Shown here: one piece after another, positions 13,886 through 25,516 of the stretch
How the letters are laid out: each line of letters opens with the position of its first letter
Numbering within the stretch: the first letter of the stretch is position 1
Source: Oreohelix idahoensis
Taxonomy: Eukaryota > Mollusca > Gastropoda > Stylommatophora > Oreohelicidae
Reading direction: 5' to 3'
Length of the DNA: 64,000 nt
NCBI GenBank assembly: GCA_024509875.1
Contig: JAMPIV010009930.1
Span: forward strand, 186,001-250,000
The notes under the pieces: model-generated
What the model was told of the DNA's origin: nothing
The model's input: only the letters and a program-made list of their open reading frames with translations
Database searches by the model: none
Program-made: the position numbers and the translations under genes

Positions 13886-16779
13886 AAAGTGTGCAGGTTG
13901 TCACGGCAACGCTTCTTGTCCTGTACCATCCATTCAATGAATTCCTTGTCCCTTTCTTGCCTGTCTCCAGATCCGTGCATTCATCGGTATCGCGCTACAT
14001 TTCTTAATGTGGACGATTCCTGAACAATGACTGACTGTAGCAAAGTCAGATTTGCTGGGGAGGTTATGATGGTATCCTAAAAGAATGAAATCCGTGTATG
14101 TATTAACCGTGTGAGGTCAAGCACATGTAGGCCCCTGACTCTATAAATGATGATGATGAATTATGTGCAGGGAACCAACCTAACGCTACCTCCCTAGATC
14201 TCACACGGTCACTATTTTGGCTCTAGTGTCTGGTGTATGATGTACCTAGTGTCTAGGGGAGAAATGAAATGATGGTACACAACACAAAAACACTTTAATT
14301 TTCTATGAGGAAGTGAATAAAACCAGTGGTTAAGTTTTTCTTTAAAATGAATATTTTTTCTGTACAATTTAATCTGCCTGTCCAGCCATATCTTTTTGGA
14401 CAGGTCTTTGAAAATGAGGACAAGATAGTTTACAGAAAAGATCAACTAAAAATGTGTGGACAATTTGCCCAATAACTATAAAGTCAATATATATCTTTCC
14501 TGTGGGAATGTTCACAGCTTACACTTTATTCATCTAAGAGGGAGAGTCACTGTGTATGAGGGGCTGTAGTTTCATCACACCCCATAAACTTCCTGAGTAT
14601 GATTTTGAAATACCAGAGTTTATTCAAACGAAAGTGTCAGATATACCCAGATGCTTAAAGCATCACCTGGGATTCCTTGTAGAATGATATTACAGTATGA
14701 AGTTGCAGAAAATCTCGATTTCTCAAAATGCCCAAGCTCCTCCCGTTATCTTTTGACAGCATAAACGAATGGTCGGAGACTTGATGGCTTTATTCTCTCT
14801 CAGCAGGTTTCCTGTTACCGGCTGGCAACAGGAAATAAAACCTCTGCAACAAAAGGACACCCTGGCCTTTTATATCTGATCACTTATTATATTTATTATT
14901 TTCCTACGGTGATATGGGGTCAGCCTCGCGTGCATTACAGGTGCACTCGCCCCTAATTTTACATGACTCCCACCTTGCTGTGACCACACATCAGGTCCCT
15001 ATGGCAGATACGCCACTGTACGTTTACATAGTTTTCCTCAATAAAATAATGTGGAGTAACCACATTTCCTTGGGTATGATTTTCTCTTCTTTTTTTAATG
15101 AAATTAAATGCTTCAGACATGTTAAACAGTGTTCATGGAACACCGAGGCTTACTAATATTCTAATGCAATAATATGAAAACACAAGCATGACAACATACA
15201 TCAGTTAGATACAGTTCAATGTGAGGACTCAACAATGTCTGCTCCCGGCACGTCCTTCACTTTTCCCAATAGCAGTATCTAACTTTGCAGTTGTATTAAA
15301 CATAATAATTCATAAAGCATTCTTACCACAAATTTCAAGAAATATAAACAAATGACGCTGACTTGCAAAGAAGTGGCCTCAGTTTCTTCTGCACTGTTCA
15401 GACTGTGAATACTTCTTTATTTAATTTTAAAATTAACACAGCTGATCTCAGCGTATTTGAATGAAAAGTTTTGTTCAACTGGCAATGAATAGTGAAAGCC
15501 TTTTGCTAATATTTATTAGCACTGGCCAATCGAAAGCTTGGGACTACCAGAATTCAAATGTAGTTTTTGAAAAACAAAAATAATTCCAAACAAACTCTGC
15601 GTCTGGTAGTCGATTGGCCAGTCTGCTTTAGTTATGCCAATACAAAAAGATGTTTCGTTTAGGATTACATTTTCCTACCGCTCCCCTTTCCCTCCTATAC
15701 TCTTGTTACCCAAGCGAATTTGAATTTACCTCAATGCCTCTTTTTCTAAGCTGGCGTCCCCACTAACGTTATGAAAAAAACAAGCAGGAACAACAGTCTG
15801 TCTGGTCGCGCGTCCGTTGACATTTAGTATTTTCTCAATAACTTGGCTAATACTGGGACTACCATATTATTTAAAACACATTCTTGCTCAGTGGACTCTA
15901 AGCTATACTATCATATAATTTTTATGGTCAGTTTTATTATGGTTTAGATTTTCAATTTTGTCACCGGCAATCGTCAAATAAAAATTTTACACAAGACGGC
16001 CATCTTCCCCTCTCTCTCATCTCTCGCTAGCATGTATTTTCAAATAACTACTCGTTTCAGTGACGTCAGAAATACTACCGCGAGGAGGAAATAAAATTGT
16101 CTGCGTGTTTGCTTCTGTTGGCTTTGCCACAGCGTGTATATATGCAAGGCACAACGTGTCAAGCGAAGCGGGGTTGTGCGCGGCGGGTATTTGAATAGGC
16201 GTTAAATATTTGTATTGTCTCGTGTTACACTACCAAAAAATGTAAGGATTACTACTGATTACCAGCGTTAAAGTCAAAATATTACGTTAATTCAGACAGT
16301 AGTTTGGCGGCACACTTCCGCAAAATCGTTAATTGTAAGTCTTGCCGCGGTCTCTATCAGATCGGGCAAAATGTTAAAAATGTACGTCACAAGGAAAGCG
16401 AGTAGGTTTAAACGGCGGGGTCGGTTCTAAGCCGTTCCATGGCACAAAATTCAGCGCTATGCTGGCGTGTGAGAGTATCACCGTCAGACACAATAGGGCG
16501 GGTTTATTTATTATCATTTTATGACTAAAATCTTACTGAAATGAGCCATTATTCTCGCAGATTTTACTACACTGACTTGCAATACTATCAACAGGCCTCC
16601 TAAGATGTGTATCTCCCACCATAAGCCAGCGTTCTCCTCTCATCTTCTGCTCCACATGCACCCGTCCAGCCATTGACGCCAGTTCCACAACTGGTGATCA
16701 TGACACACCACCTCAATCCCTACAATTTACGCAAGCACCCATCCATGAAAATATGCAACTTTCTGGGTGTTACCTTTGA
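13886..16779. other. Non-coding stretch with small repeats
   Basis: No gene recognised. A short LINE-like tail with (ATG)n occurs near 14140-14160. A hairpin lies at 15531-15622. TGACGTCA near 16060 could be chance. Short frames here carry no family motif. Confidence 0.45.
15531..15622. repeat. Short inverted repeat
   Basis: ACTGGCCAATCG followed by ACTACCAGA in the left arm is matched by the complement TCTGGTAGTCGATTGGCCAGT at 15602-15622. The loop is about 50 bp. It may be a tiny fold-back element or chance. Confidence 0.5.
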
Positions 16780-17117
16780 CGTCAGTATCGTCTTTGGTTA
16801 TAATATTGTCTCTCTTGATTGTATCAGTGTCGTCTTTGGTTATAGTAATGTCTCTCTTGATTGTATCAGTGTCTTCCTTGATTGCAATAGTGTCTTAATG
16901 TATTTTATTAGTCTTCTTTGATTGTGTCTATGTCTTCCTTGTTTGTGTCTATGTCGTCCTTGATTGTGTCTATGTCTTCCTTGATTGTGTCTATGTCTTC
17001 CTTGATTGTGTCTATGTCTTCCTTGATTGTGTCTATGTCTTCCTTGATTGTGTCTATGTCTTCCTTGATTGCAGTAGTGTCTTAATGTATTGTATTAGTC
17101 TTCCCTGATTATATTAG

Positions 17118-17886
17118 ATGGATGGGTTGGAAAAAAAATCGAAAAAAGGTGATTCGTCTTACGAGGACAAAAGACAAAGAAAATAGTCTACGTTACGGCC
17201 ACAAGGCGTTCATCAGGAAAGGAAAGAAAATGAAGGCTAGATAGGACACATAAGAACTTAAATAAATATAAAAATAAAACCTCGGTACTTCCCTGTAGGC
17301 AAGGCATCAAAATCCTATCACTATTTGCTGTCCGCTGATGGACAGCGTGGCTGAAAAGGAAGTGACTTCCGCCACCGGATGTACACAATACATACTAAGA
17401 AACTAAAAACTAAAAAACGAAACTGAACAATAAACTACCCAAACGTAATAAAAGTGGGGACTGGAAATAGAAGAGGACAGAATGAGTGGGAGATAAATAA
17501 ATATGAAATAAAAAAATCAAGACAAATTAGAAACAATGTAAATTCATACATATTATGGAGTATGGCATAACAAATATAGAAGAATAGGATAAGAGTGGAA
17601 AGAGTCAAAATAGAGCAAGAGAGAAAAGGGTGACCTCAGACAAAGGTGTGTAAAGTGTTGAGACCGGCTGGTTTTAGACACCCCATGCGGCGGATAAGCC
17701 GGTTCTCAAGCTGTTCTCGGCTGGCAGTGTCAGAGGAGCAGGATCGGATCGCTGTGACCTGGATGTCGATGGGACCATGGTGGTTATTTATTTAAGTTCT
17801 TATGTGTCCTATCTAGCCTTCACTTTCTTTCCTTTCCTGACGAAGGCCTTGTGGCCGTAACGTAGACTATTTTCTTTGTCTTTTGT
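17118..17886. mobile_element. Fold-back element with about 100-bp inverted arms and 14-bp TSD
   Basis: The arm at about 17164-17270 (GGACAAAAGACAAAGAAAAT and on) is almost exactly complementary to 17783-17888. Perfect copies of CCTGATTATATTAG at 17104-17117 and 17887-17900 flank it. There is no ORF of note. A long TSD with long arms is odd for a cut-and-paste element and points to retroposition or a snap-back intermediate; the superfamily is unknown. Confidence 0.75.
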
Positions 17887-18057
17887 CCTGATTATATTAG
17901 TGTCTTTCTTGATTGGTTTAGTGTCTTTCTCGATTGCACCATTCATTGATTGCACCAGTGTTTTCCTTGATCGCATCACTACATTCCTTGTTTTAGTGTC
18001 TTCGTTTATTGTATAAGTGTCTTCCTCGATTGTACCATGTCTTCCCAGACATTTGTA

Positions 18058-18423
18058 AATAGATGTCTCCGATGGATCATCCGTATAAGATGGCCAGATG
18101 TAATAACAAATATAGAGCTAAGGAAAAGATGCTGCAACAGCCAATACTAACAGAAATTAAGGTAAGAAGGTGGGGATGGGTAGGACATACATTCAGAAGA
18201 GAAAAATCAAGCATAGACAGAGTTGCTCTTGACTGAAACCCACTGGGGAAAAGAAGAGTGGAGAGGCTATAGAGAACTTGGAGAAGAACTGTTGAAGAGG
18301 AGTCTTAGGAAATTGGAACGATTTGGGCGCAGCTGAAAAAGTCAGCCCAGAATAGAAATCGATGGAGAGCAACTGTTTCTGCCCTATGTTCCACAGGGAA
18401 AGAAAAGGAATGATGATGATGAT
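18058..18423 (+). pseudogene. LINE 3' end fragment, (ATG)n tail
   Basis: Degraded RT C-terminus: CLRWIIRIRWPDVITNIELR in one frame, then further family blocks in other frames, ending in AATGATGATGATGATTC. It is inserted into the 21-bp array. Several frame breaks; relic. Confidence 0.65.
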
Positions 18424-18877
18424 TCATTGATTGCACAGTGAGTTTCTTTATTGCACCTTGTCTTTCTTTATTGCGTCATTGTCTTCTTTAATTGTATCAG
18501 TGAATTTCTCGATTGCATCAGTGTCATCCTAGCTTATAGTAATATCATTAAGGAAAATCCCTCTGTCTGTCTACACTTCTCGTCGCTTTCTGAATGGATA
18601 GTGTTGGCTCCTGTATTCATTTTTATCTAGAGTTTTGTCGCAGTGACTTAATTTGTCCAGGAATAGATGATGTGTTCTCCCGTATTCTTTATGGCGTGCC
18701 GTGTTTCATTTTTATCTTGTTTTCACTAGTGCCAAGACTTTTATGATGTAGCGTCTCATTCCTTTGGTCACTTGTGATGTTTTTCCAGTGTCACTTAACG
18801 CTTGCACAACCGACGTTGCTATTCAACACTTTGCGTTTGCCGTTGGAAGATTTATTTGTGAACAAATGCCCCCCTTG

Positions 18878-19140
18878 GAGCCGCGGTAGCGCAGTGGTTA
18901 GATCACTGGCTTCCTAGATCGGTGGTTCATGGTTCGATCACCAGTTTAGGTGGGATTTTTAAGATCGAAAACGGCTCCGAGGTCGACCCAGCCTCACAAA
19001 TTGGGTACCAGAGCAACTCTGGGAAGGTTAAGGCGGCCGGCGTGATGCTGACCACATCACCTCTAGTGTGCCGATGGTCACGAAAATATGGGCCTAACAC
19101 CATATTCCCAATATGCCTCAATGGGCGTGCAACGGGATCC
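18878..19140 (+). mobile_element. tRNA-headed SINE, 263 bp, 14-bp TSD
   Basis: Begins GAGCCGCGGTAGCGCAGTGG (A-box) with a B-box GGTTCGATCACC about 45 bp later. Perfect duplications AAATGCCCCCCTTG occupy 18864-18877 and 19141-19154, so the ends are exact. It has no A-rich tail and ends in GGGCGTGCAACGGGATCC. Confidence 0.9.
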
Positions 19141-19300
19141 AAATGCCCCCCTTGTTCAAGCTCCTTAAGGATTAAGGAAGATTTACATGACGAAGTCTAT
19201 GGTTCCATGTACAACCACATCTTAGTCGCGTGGATTATGTGAGAGGTGGTCATTTCCTTTCTTTTTGCCCACGGTTTTTTTAGACAGACACTGTTGTAAT

Positions 19301-19555
19301 GAGCGTCCGATTGGCAGAGTGGTTAGAGCGCTGGCCTCTTCTGGCAACTGTGCCGGGTTCGAATCACGGTACCGACACACTCCAGTCTACCCAGCTGTAA
19401 ATGGGTACCTGATTCTGTTCTTTGAATTAGGGATAGAAAAGGCAGCGGGGAAGGGAACTGGTCTTTCCACCTATAGATGCTGAACCTAGTATGGTGAGAT
19501 CTATAACACTTCACTCCCCTATAGCAGTATCTGCTATGGGTCTACCTTTACCTTT
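19301..19555 (+). mobile_element. tRNA-headed SINE, 255 bp, (CCTTTA)n tail, 11-bp TSD
   Basis: Starts GAGCGTCCGATTGGCAGAGT, then GGTTAGAGCGCTGG and a B-box GGGTTCGAATCAC. Ends TCTACCTTTACCTTT. Perfect duplications ACTGTTGTAAT lie at 19290-19300 and 19556-19566. This is a different family from the 18878 copy. Confidence 0.92.
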
Positions 19556-19566
19556 ACTGTTGTAAT

Positions 19567-21880
19567 CAAGGGAGACACTGTTACAATCTAGGAAGGCAAC
19601 TGATAACAATAAAATAGAGATTGTGTTACAGTCTAGGAAGGCAACTGATAGCAATAAAATAGAGATTGTGCTACAATCTAGGAAGGCAACTGATAACAAT
19701 AAAATAGAGATTGTGTTACAGTCTAGGAAGGCAACTGATAGCAATAAAATAGAGATTGTGCTACAATCTAGGAAGGCAACTGATAACAATAAAATAGAGA
19801 TTGTGTTACAATCTAAAGGAACGACTGATAGCAATAAAATAGAGATTGTGCTACAATCTAGGAAGGCAACTGATAACAATAAAATAGAGATTGTGTTACA
19901 ATCTAGGAAGGCAACTGATAACAATAAAATAGAGATTGTGTTACAGTCTAGGAAGGCAACTGATAACAATAAAATAGAGATCGTGTTACAATCTAGGAAG
20001 GCAACTGATAACAATAAAATAGAGATTGTGTTACAATCTAGGAACGCAACTGATAACAATAAAATAGAGATCGTGTTACAATCTAGGAAGGCAACTGATA
20101 ACAATAAAATAGAGATTGTGTTACAATCTAGGAAGGCAACTGATAACAATAAAATAGAGATTGTGTTACAATCTAAGAAGGCAACTGATAACAATAAAAT
20201 AGAGATTGTGTTACAGTCTAGGAAGGCAACTGATAACAATAAAATAGAGATTGTGTTACAATCTAGGAAGGCAACTGATAGCAATAAAATAAAGATTGTG
20301 TTACAGTCTAGGAAGGCAACTGAAAACAATAAAATAGAGATTGTGTTACAATCTAGGAAGGCAACTGATAACAATAAAATAGAGATTGTGTTACAGTCTA
20401 GGACGGCAACTGATAACAATAAAATAGAGATTGTGTTACAGTCTAGGAAGGCAACTGATAACAATAAAATAGAGATTGTGTTACAATCTAGGAAGGCAAC
20501 TGATAACAATAAAATAGAGATTGTGTTACAGTCTAGGAAGGCAACTGATAACAATAAAATAGAGACACTGTTACAATCTAGGAAGGCAACTGATAACAAT
20601 AAAATAGAGATTGTGTTACAATCTAGGAAGGCAACTGATAGCAATAAAATAAAGATTGTGTTACAGTCTAGGAAGGCAACTGAAAACAATAAAATAGAGA
20701 TTGTGTTACAATCTAGGAAGGCAACTGATAACAATAAAATAGAGATTGTGTTACAGTCTAGGAAGGCAACTGATAACAATAAAATAGAGATCGTGTTACA
20801 ATCTAGGAAGGCAACTGATAACAATAAAATAGAGATTGTGTTACAATCTAGGAACGCAACTGATAACAATAAAATAGAGATCGTGTTACAATCTAGGAAG
20901 GCAACTGATAACAATAAAATAGAGATTGTGTTACAATCTAGGAAGGCAACTGATAACAATAAAATAGAGATTGTGTTACAGTCTAGGAAGGCAACTGATA
21001 ACAATAAAATAGAGATCGTGTTACAATCTAGGAAGGCAACTGATAACAATAAAATAGAGATTGTGTTACAATCTAGGAACGCAACTGATAACAATAAAAT
21101 AGAGATCGTGTTACAATCTAGGAAGGCAACTGATAACAATAAAATAGAGATTGTGTTACAATCTAGGAAGGCAACTGATAACAATAAAATAGAGATTGTG
21201 TTACAATCTAAGAAGGCAACTGATAACAATAAAATAGAGATTGTGTTACAGTCTAGGAAGGCAACTGATAACAATAAAATAGAGATTGTGTTACAATCTA
21301 GGAAGGCAACTGATAACAATAAAATAGAGATTGTGTTACAGTCTAGGAAGGCAACTGATAACAATAAAATAGAGATTGTGTTACAATCTAGGAAGGCAAC
21401 TGAAAACAATAAAATATAGATTGTGTTACAATCTAGGAACGCAACTGATAACAATAAAATAGAGATCGTGTTACAATCTGGGAAGGCAACTGATAACAAT
21501 AAAATAGAGATTGTGTTACAATCTAAGAAGGCAACTGATAACAATAAAATAGAGATTGTGTTACAGTCTAAGAAGGCAACTGATAACAATAAAATAGAGA
21601 TTGTGTTACAATCTAGGAAGGCAACTGATAACAATAAAATAGAGATTGTGTTACAATCTAGGAAGGCAACTGATAACAATAAAATATAGATTGTGTTACA
21701 GTCTAGGAAGGCAACTGATAACAATAAAATAGAGATTGTGTTACAATCTAGGAAGGCAACTGATACAATAAAATAGGGATTGTGTAACAATCTAGGAAGG
21801 TCACTGATACAATAAAATAGAGGTTGTGTTACAATCTAGGAGGGCAACTGATACAATAAAATAGAGATTGTGTTACAATC
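19567..21880. repeat. 45-bp minisatellite, about 50 copies
   Basis: The unit is about 45 bp (ATTGTGTTACAATCTAGGAA then GGCAACTGATAACAATAAAA then TAGAG). Because 45 is a multiple of three and the unit has no stop on either strand, it creates frames of 598 codons on plus (19623-21419) and 759 codons on minus (21790-19511) whose products are 15-residue repeats. Variant units recur at fixed spacings of 5 and 8 units, which indicates higher-order duplication. Not a gene. Confidence 0.95.
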
Positions 21881-22009
21881 AAGGAAGGCAACTGGTACAA
21901 TAAATAGAGATTGTGTTACAATCAAGGAAGACACTAATACAATCAAGAATGACACTGATACAATCACGAGAGACAGTGTTACAATAAAGAAAGACAACAA
22001 GTATATGAT

Positions 22010-22334
22010 ATATTCAGCTATCATTGTGGGACCGAAGACGCAGCAAAAGTAATGAATGCAGTCAGCGACCCATAGCTTGACTGCTTGCGTCATGGTCAGC
22101 GAACCAGAGCTGACCAGACCCTACTCCACCTCTAAGTGGTGGTCCTGGAAACAGGCTGCTTCACTGCAGTCTGGCTGAGTGAGTAGGGATCGAAGAGGGA
22201 AGGCAAACCCGGTTCCAAAAATACCATGCGGAAGTCTGATGTGTCAGCCGAAAGGCCCAGATATCACAGCTCCGCTGTAAACAGACACAACGCAACCAAC
22301 GTCCTTTTTAGGACGAACGAGGAAGAAGAAGATA
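22010..22334 (+). other. Insert between duplicated minisatellite flanks, (GAA)n end
   Basis: Sequence unrelated to the minisatellite lies between two copies of a roughly 120-bp block (about 21891-22008, and 22335-22429 continued after 22667). It ends GAGGAAGAAGAAGATAC, like a LINE or SINE tail. I do not recognise the family. Confidence 0.45.
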
Positions 22335-22429
22335 CAATAAATAGAGGTTGTGTTACAATCAAGGAAGATACTAATACAATCAAGAATGACACTGATACAA
22401 TCACGAGAGACACTGTGACAATAAAGAAA

Positions 22430-22666
22430 AAGTTAGTTGCTTATCCTTTACAAGACGTGGCAATCAACCCCAGCTTTTATTGGCTGTTTTGTGATTTTTC
22501 TAGGCAATTTTTTTCATTCAGTAGTTTGCCATTGCTTTCTGAACGGTACGGCGCTTATACCATTGTTAAAAATCCACACAAAGCGATCTGCTACCAAACC
22601 GCCTGCAGCGGGTTTCGAACCTGGTATATCTGGATTATAAACTGCGGTCATATCCATTAGGCCACA
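22430..22666 (-). mobile_element. tRNA-headed SINE, 237 bp, 13-bp TSD
   Basis: Minus strand: CTGTGGCCTAATGGATATGA (A-box) and CCAGGTTCGAAACCCGC (B-box). Perfect duplications GACAATAAAGAAA flank it at 22417-22429 and 22667-22679. The intact tRNA-like head could be miscalled as a tRNA gene, but the TSD and body show a SINE. Confidence 0.9.
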
Positions 22667-22905
22667 GACAATAAAGAAAGACAACACATATATGATATAT
22701 TGTCATGGCGTAGTACACAGGAAATCTTTATCAATACATCACACCACACCACTGACACTTCATTTAATACTCTTCTATTCCATGTGGAGCACAGGCTTCT
22801 CCCGCCAAGCCTTTCTGTAATGTGCCATTCGAGCAAGATCTTTGCTTGCTTTCTTTGCCCCATTTGATTGTCGATATGCGTTTTTAAGTTTCCTCTATTT
22901 ATATT

Positions 22906-23252
22906 CAATCAATCAATACCCTTTAGCTCACCAAGGAGCATAGGCCTTCAACAAACACATGCCAAGTCTTCCTGTCCTGTGCCATCCGCTCAAGTTCTTT
23001 CCATGTTTTCCTCATCATTTTCACCTCTGTCTCCATTCTCCATGTGTTTTTTGGTCTACCTCTGCCTCTCTTTCCCTGTGGATTCCAGAACAAGGACTGC
23101 CTTGTAATGCTATCAACAGGTTTCCTCAATGTGTGTCCTATCCATCGCCAGCGTCTCCTTCTCAACTCTTGTTTCACTGGCACTTGTCTAATTCTTGTCA
23201 TTAATTCCACATTTGTGACTTTGTCATACCATTTCAGTCCTTCTATTTAATA
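22906..23252 (-). pseudogene. 5'-truncated LINE, RT C-terminal end, (TTGA)n tail
   Basis: Same family as 6017-6660. The minus strand codes for ELMTRIRQVPVKQELRRRRW, KPVDSITRQSLFWNPQ and RGRPKNTWRMETEVKMM, ending with QDRKTWHVFVEGLCSL. The tail is GGTATTGATTGATTGAATA. This copy is better preserved over its roughly 95 codons than the 6-kb one. Confidence 0.85.
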
Positions 23253-23637
23253 TTACACCTAGGAATTCTTGAACAAGGATGGATTTATACTGTCAACAGC
23301 TTTCCCTCAATGCCTATCAAAACCGACGTTACAAGGTCTAAACCTCATATCGCGTGGTCCACTGGTATTTGCCTGACGCCTTTCATCCGTGGCTGTGGAG
23401 TCGGAATCGTAGAGTCGGTCATTTTTAGTGGATAAAAAGTGTCCCGACTACGATACCGACTTGAGTCAAGGCAGATCCACGTTTGATCAATGCAAAAGAG
23501 GGGGGGGGGGGGAGGGGGGGGGGGGGGGGCGCTTAAAAAAATTTGAAATAACATTTTAAAGTAGTAGAACTCCTAAAACCACTTTCATGTTAAAGTACAT
23601 CCCTTTTTACATAATGCAGGAACATTTCACTTGCTAT

Positions 23638-23866
23638 TCTTCTTCTTGTTCCGTCCTTAGCCACCGACCGTCAAAGCAGTCAGTGGCCATTACGCCTAGT
23701 GGCGTCTTAGGGCAACAGCAGATAGGTCTTCTTTGCCATTGTTTCCCATCACGCCTATTGGCGTCTTTAGGGCAACGGCAAATCAATCCATTTGCTGCTG
23801 TTTCCGTAATCGAAGTGACTGGCAAACGGGTGATCAGCCCGTTGGTTCCAGTTGCTATAGATCATA
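23638..23866 (-). mobile_element. LINE 3' end, (GAA)n-tailed family, with internal duplication
   Basis: Matches the extreme 3' end of 24055-24780 and 50098-50190: GACGCCA..AGGCGT, the run ACTGACTGCTTTGAC, then AAGAAGAAGAA. The block around CCCTAAGACGCCAATAGGCG is present twice about 65 bp apart. Confidence 0.65.
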
Positions 23867-24054
23867 AATAAAGTTTTTATCACTATTGGGAATTAGTTGG
23901 CACATTTAGAAAAAGCACACAAGAAATAAAACTAAACTATATCCAATGTCAATTTTTCCACCATTGTTACAATGAAACTATTTTACCTCATGGTGATTGT
24001 AAAAGCAGTCATTTGTGTGCACGTGTAGGTGATTTGTTATTTTGTATTACTGTA

Positions 24055-24780
24055 TGAATTCTTCTTCTTCTTTGATCCATAACCGCCAACTGTCAAAGCA
24101 GTCAGTGGCCATCACGCCTGGCGGCGTCTTGTATTGCAGCAACACATTGATTCCACTTTGCTCGGTCGGCGGCTATCCTTCGTACAGTGCCCCAACTCTG
24201 GTTCATTCTTTGCATCTCGGCTCCTACAGTTCTCCGCCAAGTTGTTTTTGGCCGGCCTCGCTTTCCCTCGGGGGTCCATAGCATAGCTGTTCTGAGGACG
24301 TGGTCAACCCAACTCCAGCGTCTGCCAGCTATGATGGTGTGCATGTCCTCCTGGTTGCTCCGAATAAGTAGTTCTTGGTTACTGATGCTATTCGACCAAA
24401 AGATTCAGAGAATTTTCCTTAGGCAGATTGTGCGGAAGGAGGACAGTTTCGACATTTCCTTCTCTGTTACTATCCAGCATTCCGCACCATAGAGAAGCAC
24501 ATAAGGTACACAGATCTCATACAGTCTTAATTTGGTGTTTGTGCTGTACTGGGAAGACTTCCAAATGTTGTTGAGACTAGCAAAGGTTGTTCTCGCTTTA
24601 TTCGTTCTGTTGTTAATGTCCTTGCTTGTTCCACCGTCAGGTGTTACTATGCATCCTAGGTAAGTTAATGTGTCTGTCTGTTCTAACTTCTGGTTCCTTA
24701 TTGCTATTGGCTCAGGATTGCCCACGTTTAGTGTCATGACCTCTGTCTTCTTCAGATTGATGTTCAGACCAACCTGCTAC
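24055..24780 (-). pseudogene. 5'-truncated LINE, RT C-terminal region, (GAA)n tail
   Basis: The upper frame (24737-24405) has the post-catalytic RT region: DTLTYLGCIVTPDGG, NIWKSSQYSTNTKLRL and PYVLLYGAECW. A second frame (24344-24102) continues with RRWSWVDHVLR, GKRGRPKTTWRRTV and DRAKWNQCVAAIQDAARR. The element ends at GGATCAAAGAAGAAGAAGAA. A frame break near 24400 and loss of everything 5' make it inactive. It is nested in the hAT-like element. Confidence 0.8.
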
Positions 24781-25082
24781 TTCGAAAGTTAGATTACTCA
24801 ATCCAACACTGCATGCAAAGTTAGAATAGAGGCTTTTTATGATGGAAACAATGCAGCTGGGAATTCCATAAGCCCTCAGGTATGAATGAATGAATAGCCT
24901 AAAATGTAGTCTACGAAAGCCACGTATTCATTTATTCATACACATTAACTCCATATAATTTCATAATTTTATGCCTTAAAACCAGTTTTAAAAAAAAACC
25001 ATAGTCCGAGTCGGACTTCTAAAGTTTCCGGAGTCCGAAGTCGGAAAATTTTTTTCGCCGACTCCACAACCCTGCTTCCATC

Positions 25083-25504
25083 AGTTCAAACAATAAAAAC
25101 GACAACACAGAAGTTCGAGATAAGAGACGTGTGTTTAAAATTGGCAAAAATAACGTCAGAAATGTATTTAACCTACCACAGACCGGTTTAGTATAATTTG
25201 AGCACAGCTAATTCGTTCAAGTAATTTTCTTATCTTGTCCTGACTGTGATAAGAGTGACGTAATCCTGTTTTATTAAATTTTTTGTGATCCCACAGGCAT
25301 TGTCCAGAATTATGCACAAAGTTCCAGACTAGAACACAACATTAGGTCGAAAACGATCTTTTTGGATCGCAGATAATTAACACTTGACGTCAGTTTAGCT
25401 CCCGTGACTGAGATTTTTAAAATCTTTTTCTATCTTGTTGTTTTCTAAATGACTACTAGTATCTGTAATCTCAGATCAGCTGTGCTGTTCGTGGCTGAGG
25501 CAAT
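25083..25504. promoter_or_regulatory. Upstream region of the MACPF-like gene, promoter not located
   Basis: No repeats or frames of note. It lies directly upstream of the proposed first coding exon, so promoter and 5' UTR should be here, but no convincing TATA box or initiator was identified. Confidence 0.25.
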
Positions 25505-25516
25505 ATGAGTACTAAG
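25505..25516 (+). CDS. MACPF-like gene, proposed first coding exon
   Basis: ATGAGTACTAAG is followed by a GTAAAC donor at 25517. Joined to the exon at 26385 in phase 0 it gives MSTK in front of QSLLLHFLVVWISLY, a textbook signal peptide with a short basic n-region. The exon is tiny and rests on this fit alone; transcript data could place the start elsewhere. Confidence 0.5.

Larger units (their letters stand above)
16780..18520. repeat. 21-bp minisatellite (TTGATTGTGTCTATGTCTTCC-type), interrupted
   Basis: Degenerate 21-bp units run from 16780 to 17117, resume at 17887-18057 and again at 18424-18520. A fold-back element (17118-17886) and a LINE end (18058-18423) interrupt them. The complementary orientation of related units appears at 21880-22430. 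Confidence 0.85.
23388..25074. mobile_element. Non-autonomous hAT-like DNA transposon
   Basis: The right end, read inward on the minus strand, is CAGGGTTGTGGAGTCGG; the left end on plus is CGTGGCTGTGGAGTCGG. The flanks CTTTCATC (23380-23387) and CTTCCATC (25075-25082) form an 8-bp duplication with one mismatch, the length typical of hAT elements. No transposase is visible. The interior carries a G-run (23501-23529) and two LINE 3' ends of one (GAA)n-tailed family. Confidence 0.65.

Noticed and set aside
19511..21790. 759-codon minus-strand and 598-codon plus-strand frames
   Set aside because: Both are translations of a 45-bp tandem repeat without stops; no start context, no domain, mirrored on the two strands.
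19567..21880. CRISPR-like regular repeats
   Set aside because: Units are contiguous without spacers, and the genome is eukaryotic.
22590..22666. tRNA gene on the minus strand
   Set aside because: The tRNA-like head is followed by a SINE body and flanked by a 13-bp target duplication. The same reasoning applies at 10.99, 18.88 and 19.30 kb.
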